Positions 27,147 through 36,661 of a stretch of DNA of 64,000 nucleotides are shown piece after piece. Location of the stretch: contig NZ_JACPOF010000018.1 in the NCBI RefSeq assembly GCF_016185115.1, positions 1-64,000 of the forward strand. The letters are read 5' to 3'. Below the pieces are notes generated by a model. The model did no database searches. It saw only the letters and a program-made list of their open reading frames with translations, and was not told the DNA's origin. The translations under genes were made by a program, and so were the position numbers. This DNA comes from Polaromonas sp. (GTDB lineage Bacteria > Pseudomonadota > Gammaproteobacteria > Burkholderiales > Burkholderiaceae_C). The stretch's first letter is position 1; every line of letters starts with the position of its first letter.

Positions 27147-27463
27147 ATGGGCAGTTTGAAGTCCGTTACACCGAAGCGGCGCGTGAAGATTTGCTGCGCC
27201 TTTTCGACTTTTTGCTGGAGCGGGCGCAAACCATTGAAGACTTTGACGCTGCGCAGGCCGCCATCGACGCGCTACGCACCGCAGTGCAAAGCCACCTGAG
27301 CCGTACCCCGTTCATTTACCGCAAGGCGGGCGACAGCGCATTTGTGCGCGAGCTGATCATTCCGTTCGGCAACGCAGGCTATGTGGCGTTGTTTGAGATT
27401 GCGGGCGCTGACACCGTCAACATACTGGCGGTGCGGCACCAGTTGGAAGACGATTACTACTGA
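27143..27463 (+). CDS. ParE/RelE-family toxin
   Basis: A 106-residue protein with the RelE/ParE fold pattern: VRYTEAAREDLLRLFDFL (residues about 6-23), then AVQSHLSRTPFIYRK and the C-terminal strands YVALFEIAGADTVNILAVRHQ. ParE members poison gyrase; RelE members cleave mRNA on the ribosome. The sequence alone does not decide, but the E...H-ending type leans to ParE-like. It starts at TTG 27143 within the antitoxin stop. Immediately downstream, on the other strand, is a broken Nudix gene. Confidence 0.8.
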   Translation: MNGQFEVRYTEAAREDLLRLFDFLLERAQTIEDFDAAQAAIDALRTAVQSHLSRTPFIYRKAGDSAFVRELIIPFGNAGYVALFEIAGADTVNILAVRHQLEDDYY

Positions 27464-27464
27464 G

Positions 27465-27674
27465 TCAAAAAGCAAAAGCAGGGCTGTCAAAACCAACGGA
27501 GGGCCCATCCGTCCGCGGCGCTGTTCCAGATGCCTTCACGATGCAAAAGGCGATCTCGTCGCAGGGATTTTCTGCCTCGGTGAAGAGGCTGGCTTCAATA
27601 GTTTCGTGGCCGGGGTCGAATTCTGTGCTGAGCAACTGGGCGCTGCAGAAGAGGTGGACCTGGCCGGGGCACAT
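27465..27674 (-). pseudogene. Fragment of a Nudix hydrolase gene, paralogue of the intact copy at 43.5-44.0 kb
   Basis: The minus strand encodes GQVHLFCSAQLLSTEFDPGH, ETIEASLFTEAENP and DEIAFCIVK. This is nearly the same as the intact Nudix protein at 43457-44011 (GQVHIFYRAQLLSTEFDPGH...). The Nudix box itself and the N-terminus are missing, and similarity stops after IVK. It is a partial duplicate or a leftover of a second gene, cut by the toxin-antitoxin module. Confidence 0.7.
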
Positions 27675-27880
27675 GACTGATGATATTTTTCATTTCTGCT
27701 TAATGCGGGCGATAAATATCTCTCGTAATTGATTCGACGGCATTAAATGCCGAATATTTGAGATGGATGCCCACATTTCAAATCCAAATTCCGGCCTGTT
27801 TTTTCTATAGTCATCAGTAGAAAAACAACTTTGCCCAGGCCTGCCAGATGCGGTCCTGCACTTTCACTGGCCCGCTACCG

Positions 27881-29617
<1,737 letters not shown>

Positions 29618-29656
29618 GCCTGGCCAGACGCATGAAGGCGGGCGGTGTGGTATGGC

Positions 29657-29673
29657 GCTATGAATTCAGTAGC
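29657..29673 (+). repeat. Solo GCTA...TAGC palindrome
   Basis: GCTATGAATTCAGTAGC is an imperfect palindrome of the same form as the left end of the dispersed repeats (compare GCTATGAATTCAATAGC at 34269). It lies in the short spacer after the acetolactate synthase gene. Similar short versions lie at 12784-12800 and 14282-14298. Confidence 0.5.
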
Positions 29674-29798
29674 CGCGTACGCGTATGACGTCTATGCGCT
29701 CTCGCAGGCTGTCGACGTGGGTGCGTCTTGCGTGAGAACGCCGGGGTGGTATTTGCTGCCGCCGCAAGACCAGTCCATGGCCTTGACCTCGAGCAGGC

Positions 29799-30434
29799 TC
29801 AGCTCTCACCGCCACTTCGCAGACCCAAAAAACCTGCGCTGGCAAACCTGACCAGCAGCATGGCGCGGTCTTCCAGTGACCTGTCTGTGGTCTGGTCTTC
29901 CATCAGGTCGGCGTAACGGTTGTCGAAAACCTGCCGCGAATACAGCATTGAAATGGTGAATGAATAGGCCCAGATCGCCCGCGTGCGGCTGAGCTGGGGG
30001 CAGGCGATTTGCACGGTCCGTATCAGGTCAGCGGCTGTTGCGTCAAACTCCTTGCGAAGGCTTTGTTCAACGCGTTCTGGTCCCGTCAGCGCCCACCTGA
30101 TCAGCCGCGGGATGGATTGCTCTATCGGGTTCGGGTCTTCCAGGCGGCGGAGCACCGGCCAGATGATGGCAAACAAGATGTGCTCCAGCGGCGTAAAGCC
30201 TTGGCGCGGCGACTGCGCCAGCAGGGCCAGTCTTTCCGTGCCTATCGTGCGTACCGCGCGCTGGACCAGCGTCTGGAAGATGTCTTCCTTGGCCTTGAAA
30301 TAAAAGCTGACGGTGCCGAGCGACAGGTGCGCCGCGTCGGCAATCTCGCGAAGGGCAATGCTGTCGTAACCCCGTTTGCTGAACAAGGCCTGGGCGCATC
30401 GCAATACTTCTTCGATGTTCTCTTCTTTGCTCAT
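29799..30434 (-). CDS. TetR-family transcriptional regulator
   Basis: A 211-residue regulator with an N-terminal TetR helix-turn-helix (FSKRGYDSIALREIADAAHL, then SLGTVSFYFKAKEDIF, residues about 18-53) and an all-helical ligand domain. It faces the acetolactate synthase gene convergently and lies 125 bases from the alpha/beta hydrolase gene upstream on the same strand. It may control the hydrolase/SDR region, but no operator palindrome stands out. The ligand is unknown. Confidence 0.85.
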   Translation of the reverse strand: MSKEENIEEVLRCAQALFSKRGYDSIALREIADAAHLSLGTVSFYFKAKEDIFQTLVQRAVRTIGTERLALLAQSPRQGFTPLEHILFAIIWPVLRRLEDPNPIEQSIPRLIRWALTGPERVEQSLRKEFDATAADLIRTVQIACPQLSRTRAIWAYSFTISMLYSRQVFDNRYADLMEDQTTDRSLEDRAMLLVRFASAGFLGLRSGGES

Positions 30435-30559
30435 GGATGTGCTTGCGGATTCTGGCTGCTGACCGCATTGAGGAAGGTCGTGGCGCAGCGCAACTTGTCC
30501 ATGATACTGCCCGGGTGTTCATGATGGCCCGGGCAGCCGCGTGGCCGGGCGCGGGCGTG

Positions 30560-31417
30560 TCAGCTGGCGGTGCTCACCTTGCCTTGTTCGCCTGCCAGCT
30601 GCGCACTGATGAAGCCCAGCAACTCGTCCTCGCATTCATCCCAATCCGATTTGGGGCTGAGCGCGACATCCCGGTCCTTGATATTCAGATGCCGCAGGCT
30701 TGCCTGCGGCAGCAGGGTAGACAGTTTTTCGCCGGCAACCCTGGGGTGGCTGTTGTCGTTACCAGGCACCACCAGCATAGGCTTGCGTATGCCTGCCAGG
30801 TCTTGCACTGTCGCGCCCACCACTGGCAGGTCAACGGATTTCAAAAAGTAGCTGGCCCAGTTGGACATGACCTCAATGAACTGCGCGGCAGACAGCGCCA
30901 TCAGTTTTTGCCTGTTGGCCGGGCGTGCCCTGATCAGGGCGGCGAATTCTTCGGTTTCGCAGATGGCCTGCATGCCGCCAGCTTCGGCGACCGGGATGTA
31001 CTGGGTGTAATACTGCTTTGCGAGCCATTCAGAAAATACGCCGCCGCCGGTCACGCGCCACAGAAGAAGCCCGCTAACCGCTTCGGGGTGCCGCAAGGCA
31101 TAAGTGAGTGCCACCCGGCCGCCCGAAGAACTTCCGCCAACCCAGGCCGACCGGGCCCCCAGTCCTGTCAGCAGCACATGGAGGTCGTCGGCCCAGATCT
31201 CGTATTCAGCGTCTGAACCTGAAATCTCGACTTCCGACAACCCGCAGTTCCGCCTGTCGTGCAGCAGCACCCGGTAGCCACTGCGCGAGAGTTTTGTGGC
31301 GATGCTGACGAGTTCATCAAGCGACCGCCGCCCGCCCGGTGACAGCGCTACCCAGGGCCCGTCAGTGCCAAAAACCTCATAGTGAATCTCTACGCCCCGG
31401 ATATTTTTGAATGGCAT
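30560..31417 (-). CDS. Alpha/beta hydrolase, possible ring-cleavage-product or ester hydrolase
   Basis: A 285-residue cytoplasmic alpha/beta hydrolase. The nucleophile elbow is GGSSSGGRV (near residue 97), the oxyanion region is ALSPGGRRSLDE, and the C-terminal His is probably in HLNIKDRDV. The family includes C-C bond hydrolases of meta-cleavage pathways and various esterases. Divergence from an SDR and enoyl-CoA hydratase, with a flavin hydroxylase and a VOC dioxygenase-like gene a few kb away, favours a role in aromatic breakdown. The substrate is not readable. Confidence 0.8.
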   Translation of the reverse strand: MPFKNIRGVEIHYEVFGTDGPWVALSPGGRRSLDELVSIATKLSRSGYRVLLHDRRNCGLSEVEISGSDAEYEIWADDLHVLLTGLGARSAWVGGSSSGGRVALTYALRHPEAVSGLLLWRVTGGGVFSEWLAKQYYTQYIPVAEAGGMQAICETEEFAALIRARPANRQKLMALSAAQFIEVMSNWASYFLKSVDLPVVGATVQDLAGIRKPMLVVPGNDNSHPRVAGEKLSTLLPQASLRHLNIKDRDVALSPKSDWDECEDELLGFISAQLAGEQGKVSTAS

Positions 31418-31658
31418 GCTGCGGCCTTTTTATGGATGACTGGTGCACCCTTGCGGCGCACGAACTTTTGAAAACTGATGTTAGCCAGCGTGGGCGCATG
31501 CCCTCTGGCAAGGGCTGATTTTTTGCCGTACATGCGTCCGATAAAGCTGCTCGTGTGGTGGCTTGTTTCGGGCCATACTCGGCGCCTCACATGACACAGA
31601 GACAACGCGGCCGGCAAAGCACCAGCCTCCGGACGCGACGAAGAGGCACAAAAAAACG

Positions 31659-32330
31659 ATGTCGACGGTATTTATCACAGGCGCAGGAAGCGGCATTGGG
31701 CGCGAGTTCGTGCAGCAGTACCTGGCTGACGGCTGGACTGTCGTCTGTACCGCCCGCCAGGACGCTCATCTTGCTGAACTCGGTGACGCAGGCGCCGAGT
31801 GTTTTAACGTCGACATGCAGGACGCGCCCGGCATATTAAAGACGGCGGCTTTGCTGCTAGACAGGACGCTTGACCTGGCCATACTGAACGCCGGGATCAT
31901 GCGCGGGCGCGACATGGGTTTTGCAGACATACACGTTCGGGACTGGCAAGAGTCTTTTTTTGTCAACTGCATCGCGCCTGCGCTGTGGGCCGGGCAACTG
32001 GTGACACCGCTCAAACGCCGCTTCAACGGAAAACTTGTGGCCTTGTCCAGCGGCCGGGCATCGATAGGCAACAACGTCACCGGCTCGACCATCATGTACC
32101 GCGCCTCTAAAGCAGCGCTGAATGCGACGTGGAAAACACTGTCCATTGACGAGCCTGACGTGATTTCTTTTGTGCTGCACCCGGGGCGCGTTCGAACCGC
32201 CATGGGCAGCCCTGAGTCTGAACTTTCAAAGGAAGAAAGTGTGGGCCAGATGCGCCGCGTCATACACGACGCCGACAAAAATACCACCGGGCGGTTTCTT
32301 GACTATTCGGGCAAAAGTTTGCCCTGGTAG
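31659..32330 (+). CDS. Short-chain dehydrogenase/reductase
   Basis: A 223-residue NAD(P)-dependent oxidoreductase of the classical SDR family: TGAGSGIGREF (residues about 6-16), NAG at the fourth strand (LAILNAGIM), a catalytic Ser in ALSSG and YRASKAA with the Tyr and Lys. A longer frame opens at 31563, but its first 32 residues have no SDR character, so I start at ATG 31659. It is followed after 45 bases by an enoyl-CoA hydratase gene, with which it probably forms an operon. Substrate unknown. Confidence 0.85.
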   Translation: MSTVFITGAGSGIGREFVQQYLADGWTVVCTARQDAHLAELGDAGAECFNVDMQDAPGILKTAALLLDRTLDLAILNAGIMRGRDMGFADIHVRDWQESFFVNCIAPALWAGQLVTPLKRRFNGKLVALSSGRASIGNNVTGSTIMYRASKAALNATWKTLSIDEPDVISFVLHPGRVRTAMGSPESELSKEESVGQMRRVIHDADKNTTGRFLDYSGKSLPW

Positions 32331-32375
32331 CGCACCCGGTTTTTCTCCTTTTTTATTTTTCGACACCTTCAAACG

Positions 32376-33200
32376 ATGAACCAGCAAAACCGACCGATTG
32401 CCCAGGGCCTGACGACCAGCAGCCAGGGGCTGGATGTTTACAGGGAAGGGGGCGTGGTGACGCTCACCATCAACCGCATTGACGAACAGAACCGCCTGAG
32501 CCCGAAACTGATGGGCTACCTGCTGGACCTCACCGCATCACTCAGGGACGATGCCAGCGCGCATGTGGTGGTGATTACCGGGGCAGGTCAGCAGCTTTTT
32601 TCGGCCGGCATCCTCAACCCTGAAATTCGCGCACGCTACAGCAAGCAGGAGGTGGTTGACCTGGTGCGATTTGCCAACCGCTGCTTTGATGCGGTGGAGG
32701 CGCTGCCGCAGATTGTCATTGCCGCGATTAACGGGCGCGTGATGGCCGGCGCTGTGGAGTTGTGCCTGGCCTGCGATATCCGTTATGCCTCGGACGAGGC
32801 CGTGCTCTGCATGCCCGAGGCGGCATGGGGCGGGTTTCCAGGGGCGGGCGGCCCGGTCAGGCTTCCGGAACTGGTGGGGCGGGCGAGGGCGCTGGAGATG
32901 ATCTGCACCGGCCGCGAGGTAGGCGCCGCAGAGCTGCTGCGCATCGACCTGGTGCAGCAACTTTTCAAGCCCGAGGCGCTGGCGGCATCCGTGGGCGAGA
33001 TCGCCCGCCGGATGGCCAGTTGCGGCCCGCTTGCCGTCAAAGGGGCGAAACGCATCGTCCATACCCGGCAGGAGCCCGGTTTTGCGGCCGCCCGAGGCCT
33101 GTCTGATGCCCTGCGCACGGCGCTGGAGTGGAGCGCAGATGTAGATGAGGGCATGGCCGCCCATCATGAACAACGCGCCCCGAGATTTTCTGGTCACTAA
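32376..33200 (+). CDS. Enoyl-CoA hydratase/isomerase family protein
   Basis: A 274-residue crotonase-fold protein. Both catalytic-type glutamates are in place: GAVELCLACDIRYAS (first Glu) and MPEAAWGGFPGAGGPVRLP (second Glu). The oxyanion-hole segment is TGAGQQLFSAGI. Members hydrate trans-2-enoyl-CoA or act on related thioesters in beta-oxidation or aromatic-acid degradation. It lies between an SDR and a Bug-type binding protein (20-base gap), suggesting a catabolic operon that takes up and degrades a carboxylate. Confidence 0.85.
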   Translation: MNQQNRPIAQGLTTSSQGLDVYREGGVVTLTINRIDEQNRLSPKLMGYLLDLTASLRDDASAHVVVITGAGQQLFSAGILNPEIRARYSKQEVVDLVRFANRCFDAVEALPQIVIAAINGRVMAGAVELCLACDIRYASDEAVLCMPEAAWGGFPGAGGPVRLPELVGRARALEMICTGREVGAAELLRIDLVQQLFKPEALAASVGEIARRMASCGPLAVKGAKRIVHTRQEPGFAAARGLSDALRTALEWSADVDEGMAAHHEQRAPRFSGH

Positions 33201-33220
33201 ATCAGCATAAGGAACTTCAA

Positions 33221-34195
33221 ATGCGACTCTTCACACTCTCACGCATCGTCACCGCAGCAGCAGCAATTTTTTGTGCCCAGGCGGTGATGGCCCAAACCTA
33301 CCCCGCCAAACCCGTCAAGGTGGTGGTGGCATTCTCCGCAGGCGGTGCCACCGATTCGTTTGCAAGGCAGCTGGCCACCCACCTTCAGGGGGTGATGGGC
33401 CAGCCTTTTATTGTGGAAAACAAGGTTGGCGCCAATGGCAATATCGGCAGCGATTTTGTCGCCAAGGCTGCGCCCGACGGATACACCTTGCTGTTGCAGG
33501 ATCTCGGCACCTTCACCAGTGGCCCCGCCCTGTACCCGAACCTGCCTTTCGACCCGCTGAAGGATTTCACCCCCATCACCCTGCTGATCGGATCGCCCTA
33601 CGCACTTGCCGTCACGCCCAGCCTGCCCGTCAATTCGGTGCCCGAGCTGATCAGTTACGCCAAAGCCAATCCCAAGCTGTTCAACTACGCAATTCTTGGC
33701 AACGGAAGTGCATCTCACCTGGCTGGCCTTGAACTGTCCACCCGGGCCAACGTGCCGTTTACCTTCGTCGCCTACAAGGGTGGGGCACCTGCCTTGACCG
33801 ACGTGGTGGCTGGGCAGGCCCAGGCGCTGTCGATTGCAATGCTCTCGACTTACCCGTTTGTGAAATCCGGAAAACTCAAGCTGGTGGGTGTGATGAGCAA
33901 GGAGCGCCTCAGCTTTCTGCCGGATGTGCCGACGGTTGCCGAATCAGGATTCCCCGGTTTTGTAGCGGGGCAGTGGCAGGCACTGTATGCGCCCAAGGGC
34001 TTGCCCAAAGACATCGTCGAAAAACTGCGCGCCGAAAGCGTCAGGTTCGTCAATTCGCCGGAAATGAAAAAGCGCCTGGCTGATCAGGGCGCTGTGGTGA
34101 TTGCGAGCACGCCCGATGAACTCGCGAAGTTTGTGGCTGAGGAGAAAGTGAAGTTCGCGAAGTTCGTCAAGGATCACAACATCAAGGCTGACTAG
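33221..34195 (+). CDS. Bug/TctC-family periplasmic solute-binding protein
   Basis: A 324-residue secreted protein. A Sec signal peptide ends at AQAVMA-QTYP (near residue 24). The mature part starts YPAKPVKVVVAFSAGGATD, the signature of the tripartite tricarboxylate transporter receptors ('Bug' proteins) abundant in Burkholderiales. They bind carboxylates or aromatic acids. No TctA/TctB membrane genes are present in the window, so it must share a transporter or act as a sensor. It is the last gene of the SDR-hydratase operon and is followed by a dispersed repeat. Confidence 0.9.
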   Translation: MRLFTLSRIVTAAAAIFCAQAVMAQTYPAKPVKVVVAFSAGGATDSFARQLATHLQGVMGQPFIVENKVGANGNIGSDFVAKAAPDGYTLLLQDLGTFTSGPALYPNLPFDPLKDFTPITLLIGSPYALAVTPSLPVNSVPELISYAKANPKLFNYAILGNGSASHLAGLELSTRANVPFTFVAYKGGAPALTDVVAGQAQALSIAMLSTYPFVKSGKLKLVGVMSKERLSFLPDVPTVAESGFPGFVAGQWQALYAPKGLPKDIVEKLRAESVRFVNSPEMKKRLADQGAVVIASTPDELAKFVAEEKVKFAKFVKDHNIKAD

Positions 34196-34266
34196 GCTCT
34201 GGCCTGAGCGACCCCCGTGCCCTCGCTCAGGTAGCAGAGGGTGGCAAAGGGATTATTTGCTTCAAA

Positions 34267-34446
34267 TTGCTATGAATTCAATAGCTGCTCACGTGCGTAT
34301 TTAAAGGGCTACGGCCGATTTAATGCCTGAAAATGGCACTTTTTTGGCATTTTTTGGGCCATTTCGGGCTGTTTCCGGGCCTTCAGGCACTGCTGGATCA
34401 GAATTTTGCTGTATACGGCAAAAATTTAATGTGTACGTTAAAAAAT
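34267..34446 (+). repeat. Dispersed repeat, copy 2 of 4
   Basis: It begins GCTATGAATTCAATAGCTG, has CACGTGCGTATTTAAAGGGC and GGCACTTTTTTGGC blocks, and ends with TTGCTGTATACGGCAA and TTAATGTGTACGTTAA palindrome versions. It fills the spacer between a Bug gene and a LysR gene whose ends face each other. No coding capacity. Confidence 0.85.
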
Positions 34447-34482
34447 CACGCTGGCCAAGGTTGCGTGGATGCCCCGGCTCCT

Positions 34483-35397
34483 TCAGCCGTTTCGTGCGCT
34501 GACTGTGTCGATGTAGGGAATGGCGCGCCGCATCATGTCGCAGAAATATTCGGCGGCGGGGGTCAGTTGCAGGCCGTTGCGCCTGACCAGGCAGACGGGC
34601 GGAGCGGGCAGGGTTTCGCGCACCGGGATGGCCTGAATGAAGTCGCGCAGAAGCGGCGATTGGGTCCAGTGCCGGGGCACCATCATCAGCAGGTCGGAGT
34701 GAACCAGGGCTGACAGGTAGGTCAACATCGAATGGCCCTGCAGCACCAGTTTGGGCGGTGGTAATTCATGGTACGCAAACAGGGGGCCGAGCTCTTCTTC
34801 GGCCTTGTGGGTGAGAGAGGCGGTGATCCACTCGGCGTCTACCAGGTCGCGCAGTGAACGCGACTGCGCCAGGGGGTGGTTCTTGCGGCCGACGATGATG
34901 CGGGTGCTGTGAAACAGCGTTTCCATGTGCAGCTCCGGCGGGACTTCCTCGGGCATGGGGCCGATGTAGCAGTCGATGCGGCTTTCCTTGAGGTCAGCCT
35001 CTATGGTGGGGTAGCCGGCGTCAATGATGTGTATGCGCACATGGGGGTAACTGGCTCTGAAAGGCGCAAAGGCGTCGGGCAGCAATGCGATGTGCGCCAG
35101 GCTTGAAAGGGCCACCGTCAACTGGCCATGCGTTTCACCGCGGATCTGGTTGACCTCTTCCTGCGCCAGCCGGACTTCATTGCCCACGGTACTGGCGCGG
35201 CGCAGAAACACCACGCCAATGGGCGTGAGGCGAACGCCGGTCGACAGCCGCTCGAACAGCACCACGCCCAGTTCACGTTCAAGCTCCTGAATGCTGCGGC
35301 TGATGGCCGACTGCTTGCTGCCGGTGTGGCGCGCGGCGGCGCGCAGGCTGCCCCTTTCGGCAACGGCCACGAAGTCCTGCAGGGCGCTGAGCTTCAT
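34483..35397 (-). CDS. LysR-family transcriptional regulator
   Basis: A 304-residue LysR regulator: an N-terminal winged helix (MKLSALQDFVAVAERGSLRA, then SKQSAISRSIQELERELG) and a periplasmic-binding-like effector domain. I start at residue M of MKLSAL because the upstream 18 residues of the longer frame lack LysR character. It is divergent from a Bug gene and a flavin hydroxylase operon, which it probably controls in response to an aromatic or carboxylate effector. Confidence 0.88.
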   Translation of the reverse strand: MKLSALQDFVAVAERGSLRAAARHTGSKQSAISRSIQELERELGVVLFERLSTGVRLTPIGVVFLRRASTVGNEVRLAQEEVNQIRGETHGQLTVALSSLAHIALLPDAFAPFRASYPHVRIHIIDAGYPTIEADLKESRIDCYIGPMPEEVPPELHMETLFHSTRIIVGRKNHPLAQSRSLRDLVDAEWITASLTHKAEEELGPLFAYHELPPPKLVLQGHSMLTYLSALVHSDLLMMVPRHWTQSPLLRDFIQAIPVRETLPAPPVCLVRRNGLQLTPAAEYFCDMMRRAIPYIDTVSARNG

Positions 35398-35653
35398 GGG
35401 GCGGGTGCGGGCAGAAAAGGGGGGTGATGGTCGTCGGACATGGGCAGTCAAAAATTATTACCCATGTTTGGCGCCAGAGATACCCGGGCAATCCTTGGTA
35501 GTCCTTGTTCATCGCTGGTGATGGATGCGCATACCTGGCGGCTGCGCGGGGCGATGCTGGATTGTGATCAGCAAGCCGGATTTGCGGTCTGCCCCCGCGT
35601 GGCTGCAGCGCCTAGCATTCGCCCGGTAGTTCGCTAAAAACACTGGAGACAAC

Positions 35654-36646
35654 ATGAAACAACAAAAGACGCCATTTCTGGCGCGCGCACTGCTTGCCGG
35701 TTTCCTGATGGCGGCAAGCGTGGGCAGCATTTGCATGGCGCAGACCTTCCCCGCGCAGCCCGTCCACATCACCTCGCCTTTCCCCTCAGGCAGCGGGCCG
35801 GATGTGATGGTGCGCGTCGTCGGTGAACGCATGGGCGCGGCCTGGAAGCAGCCGGTGGTCATCGAGTCCAAACCTGGCGCCAATGGTTTCATCGCCATGA
35901 TCGCAGGCAAGACTGCCGCACCCACGGGCTACCAGCTGCTGATTGCCGACGTGGGCCACCTGTCCATCAGCCAGTCGCTGTTCAGGAAGCTGCCCTACGA
36001 CCCCAAGCGTGACTATGTGCCTGTGGGCGGGCTTTTTCGCGGGTCACTTTTTGTGGTGGTGGGCACCAACAGCCCCTACCAGTCGATGAAAGACCTGGTG
36101 GCGGCGGCCGTCGCCAACCCGGGCAAGGTGACCTACGGTTCCAACTCGGTGGGTGGCCCCCTGCACCTGGGTGCGGCGCAGGTAGAGGCGGCTTCGGGCG
36201 CAAAAATGGTTCATGTGCCCTACAAGGAAACCGCCCAGCTCTATCTGGCGGTATCCACGGGGGAGGTGGACTGGGCCATTGGCACGCTGGCCAGTGCCGG
36301 GCCGCTGCTCAAGGCGGGCAAGGTGAGGCTGCTTGCAGTCGGCGACAGCGTGCGCTCTGCTGTCATGCCCAATGTGCCGACGATTGAAGAGTCGGGCGGG
36401 CCCAGGGGCGTGGTGGTGCGTAGCTGGATTGCCGTGCTGGCGCCCCGGGGCACGCCGGCGGCCAGGGTCGCCTTTCTCAACAAAAGCCTGAACGATGCGC
36501 TGGCGCTGCCCGAGGTGGCTGAAAAGTTCACAGGGCTGGGCTTTGTTCCCTTTCTCATGACTCCCGCAGCACTGGCCAGCCTGATTGACAGTGAAGCCGT
36601 GTTCTATGCCGCGATGGTGAAGCGCACCGGTGCTTCGGTTGACTGA
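35654..36646 (+). CDS. Bug/TctC-family periplasmic solute-binding protein
   Basis: A 330-residue exported protein with a signal peptide ending near SICMAQTFP and the Bug-type start FPAQPVHITSPFPSGSGPDV. It is the first gene of the cluster with a flavin hydroxylase (15-base gap), VOC, SnoaL-like and SDR genes. It likely captures the aromatic substrate of that pathway. The usual Asp-carrying substrate loop (SGSGPDVMVRVV) is present. No cognate membrane genes are found nearby. Confidence 0.9.
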   Translation: MKQQKTPFLARALLAGFLMAASVGSICMAQTFPAQPVHITSPFPSGSGPDVMVRVVGERMGAAWKQPVVIESKPGANGFIAMIAGKTAAPTGYQLLIADVGHLSISQSLFRKLPYDPKRDYVPVGGLFRGSLFVVVGTNSPYQSMKDLVAAAVANPGKVTYGSNSVGGPLHLGAAQVEAASGAKMVHVPYKETAQLYLAVSTGEVDWAIGTLASAGPLLKAGKVRLLAVGDSVRSAVMPNVPTIEESGGPRGVVVRSWIAVLAPRGTPAARVAFLNKSLNDALALPEVAEKFTGLGFVPFLMTPAALASLIDSEAVFYAAMVKRTGASVD

Positions 36647-36661
36647 CGCTGGAGGCTTGTC

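Noticed and set aside
29618..29798. Small gene between acetolactate synthase and TetR
   Set aside because: The short frames here have no ribosome-binding site or motif; only a solo palindrome is present.
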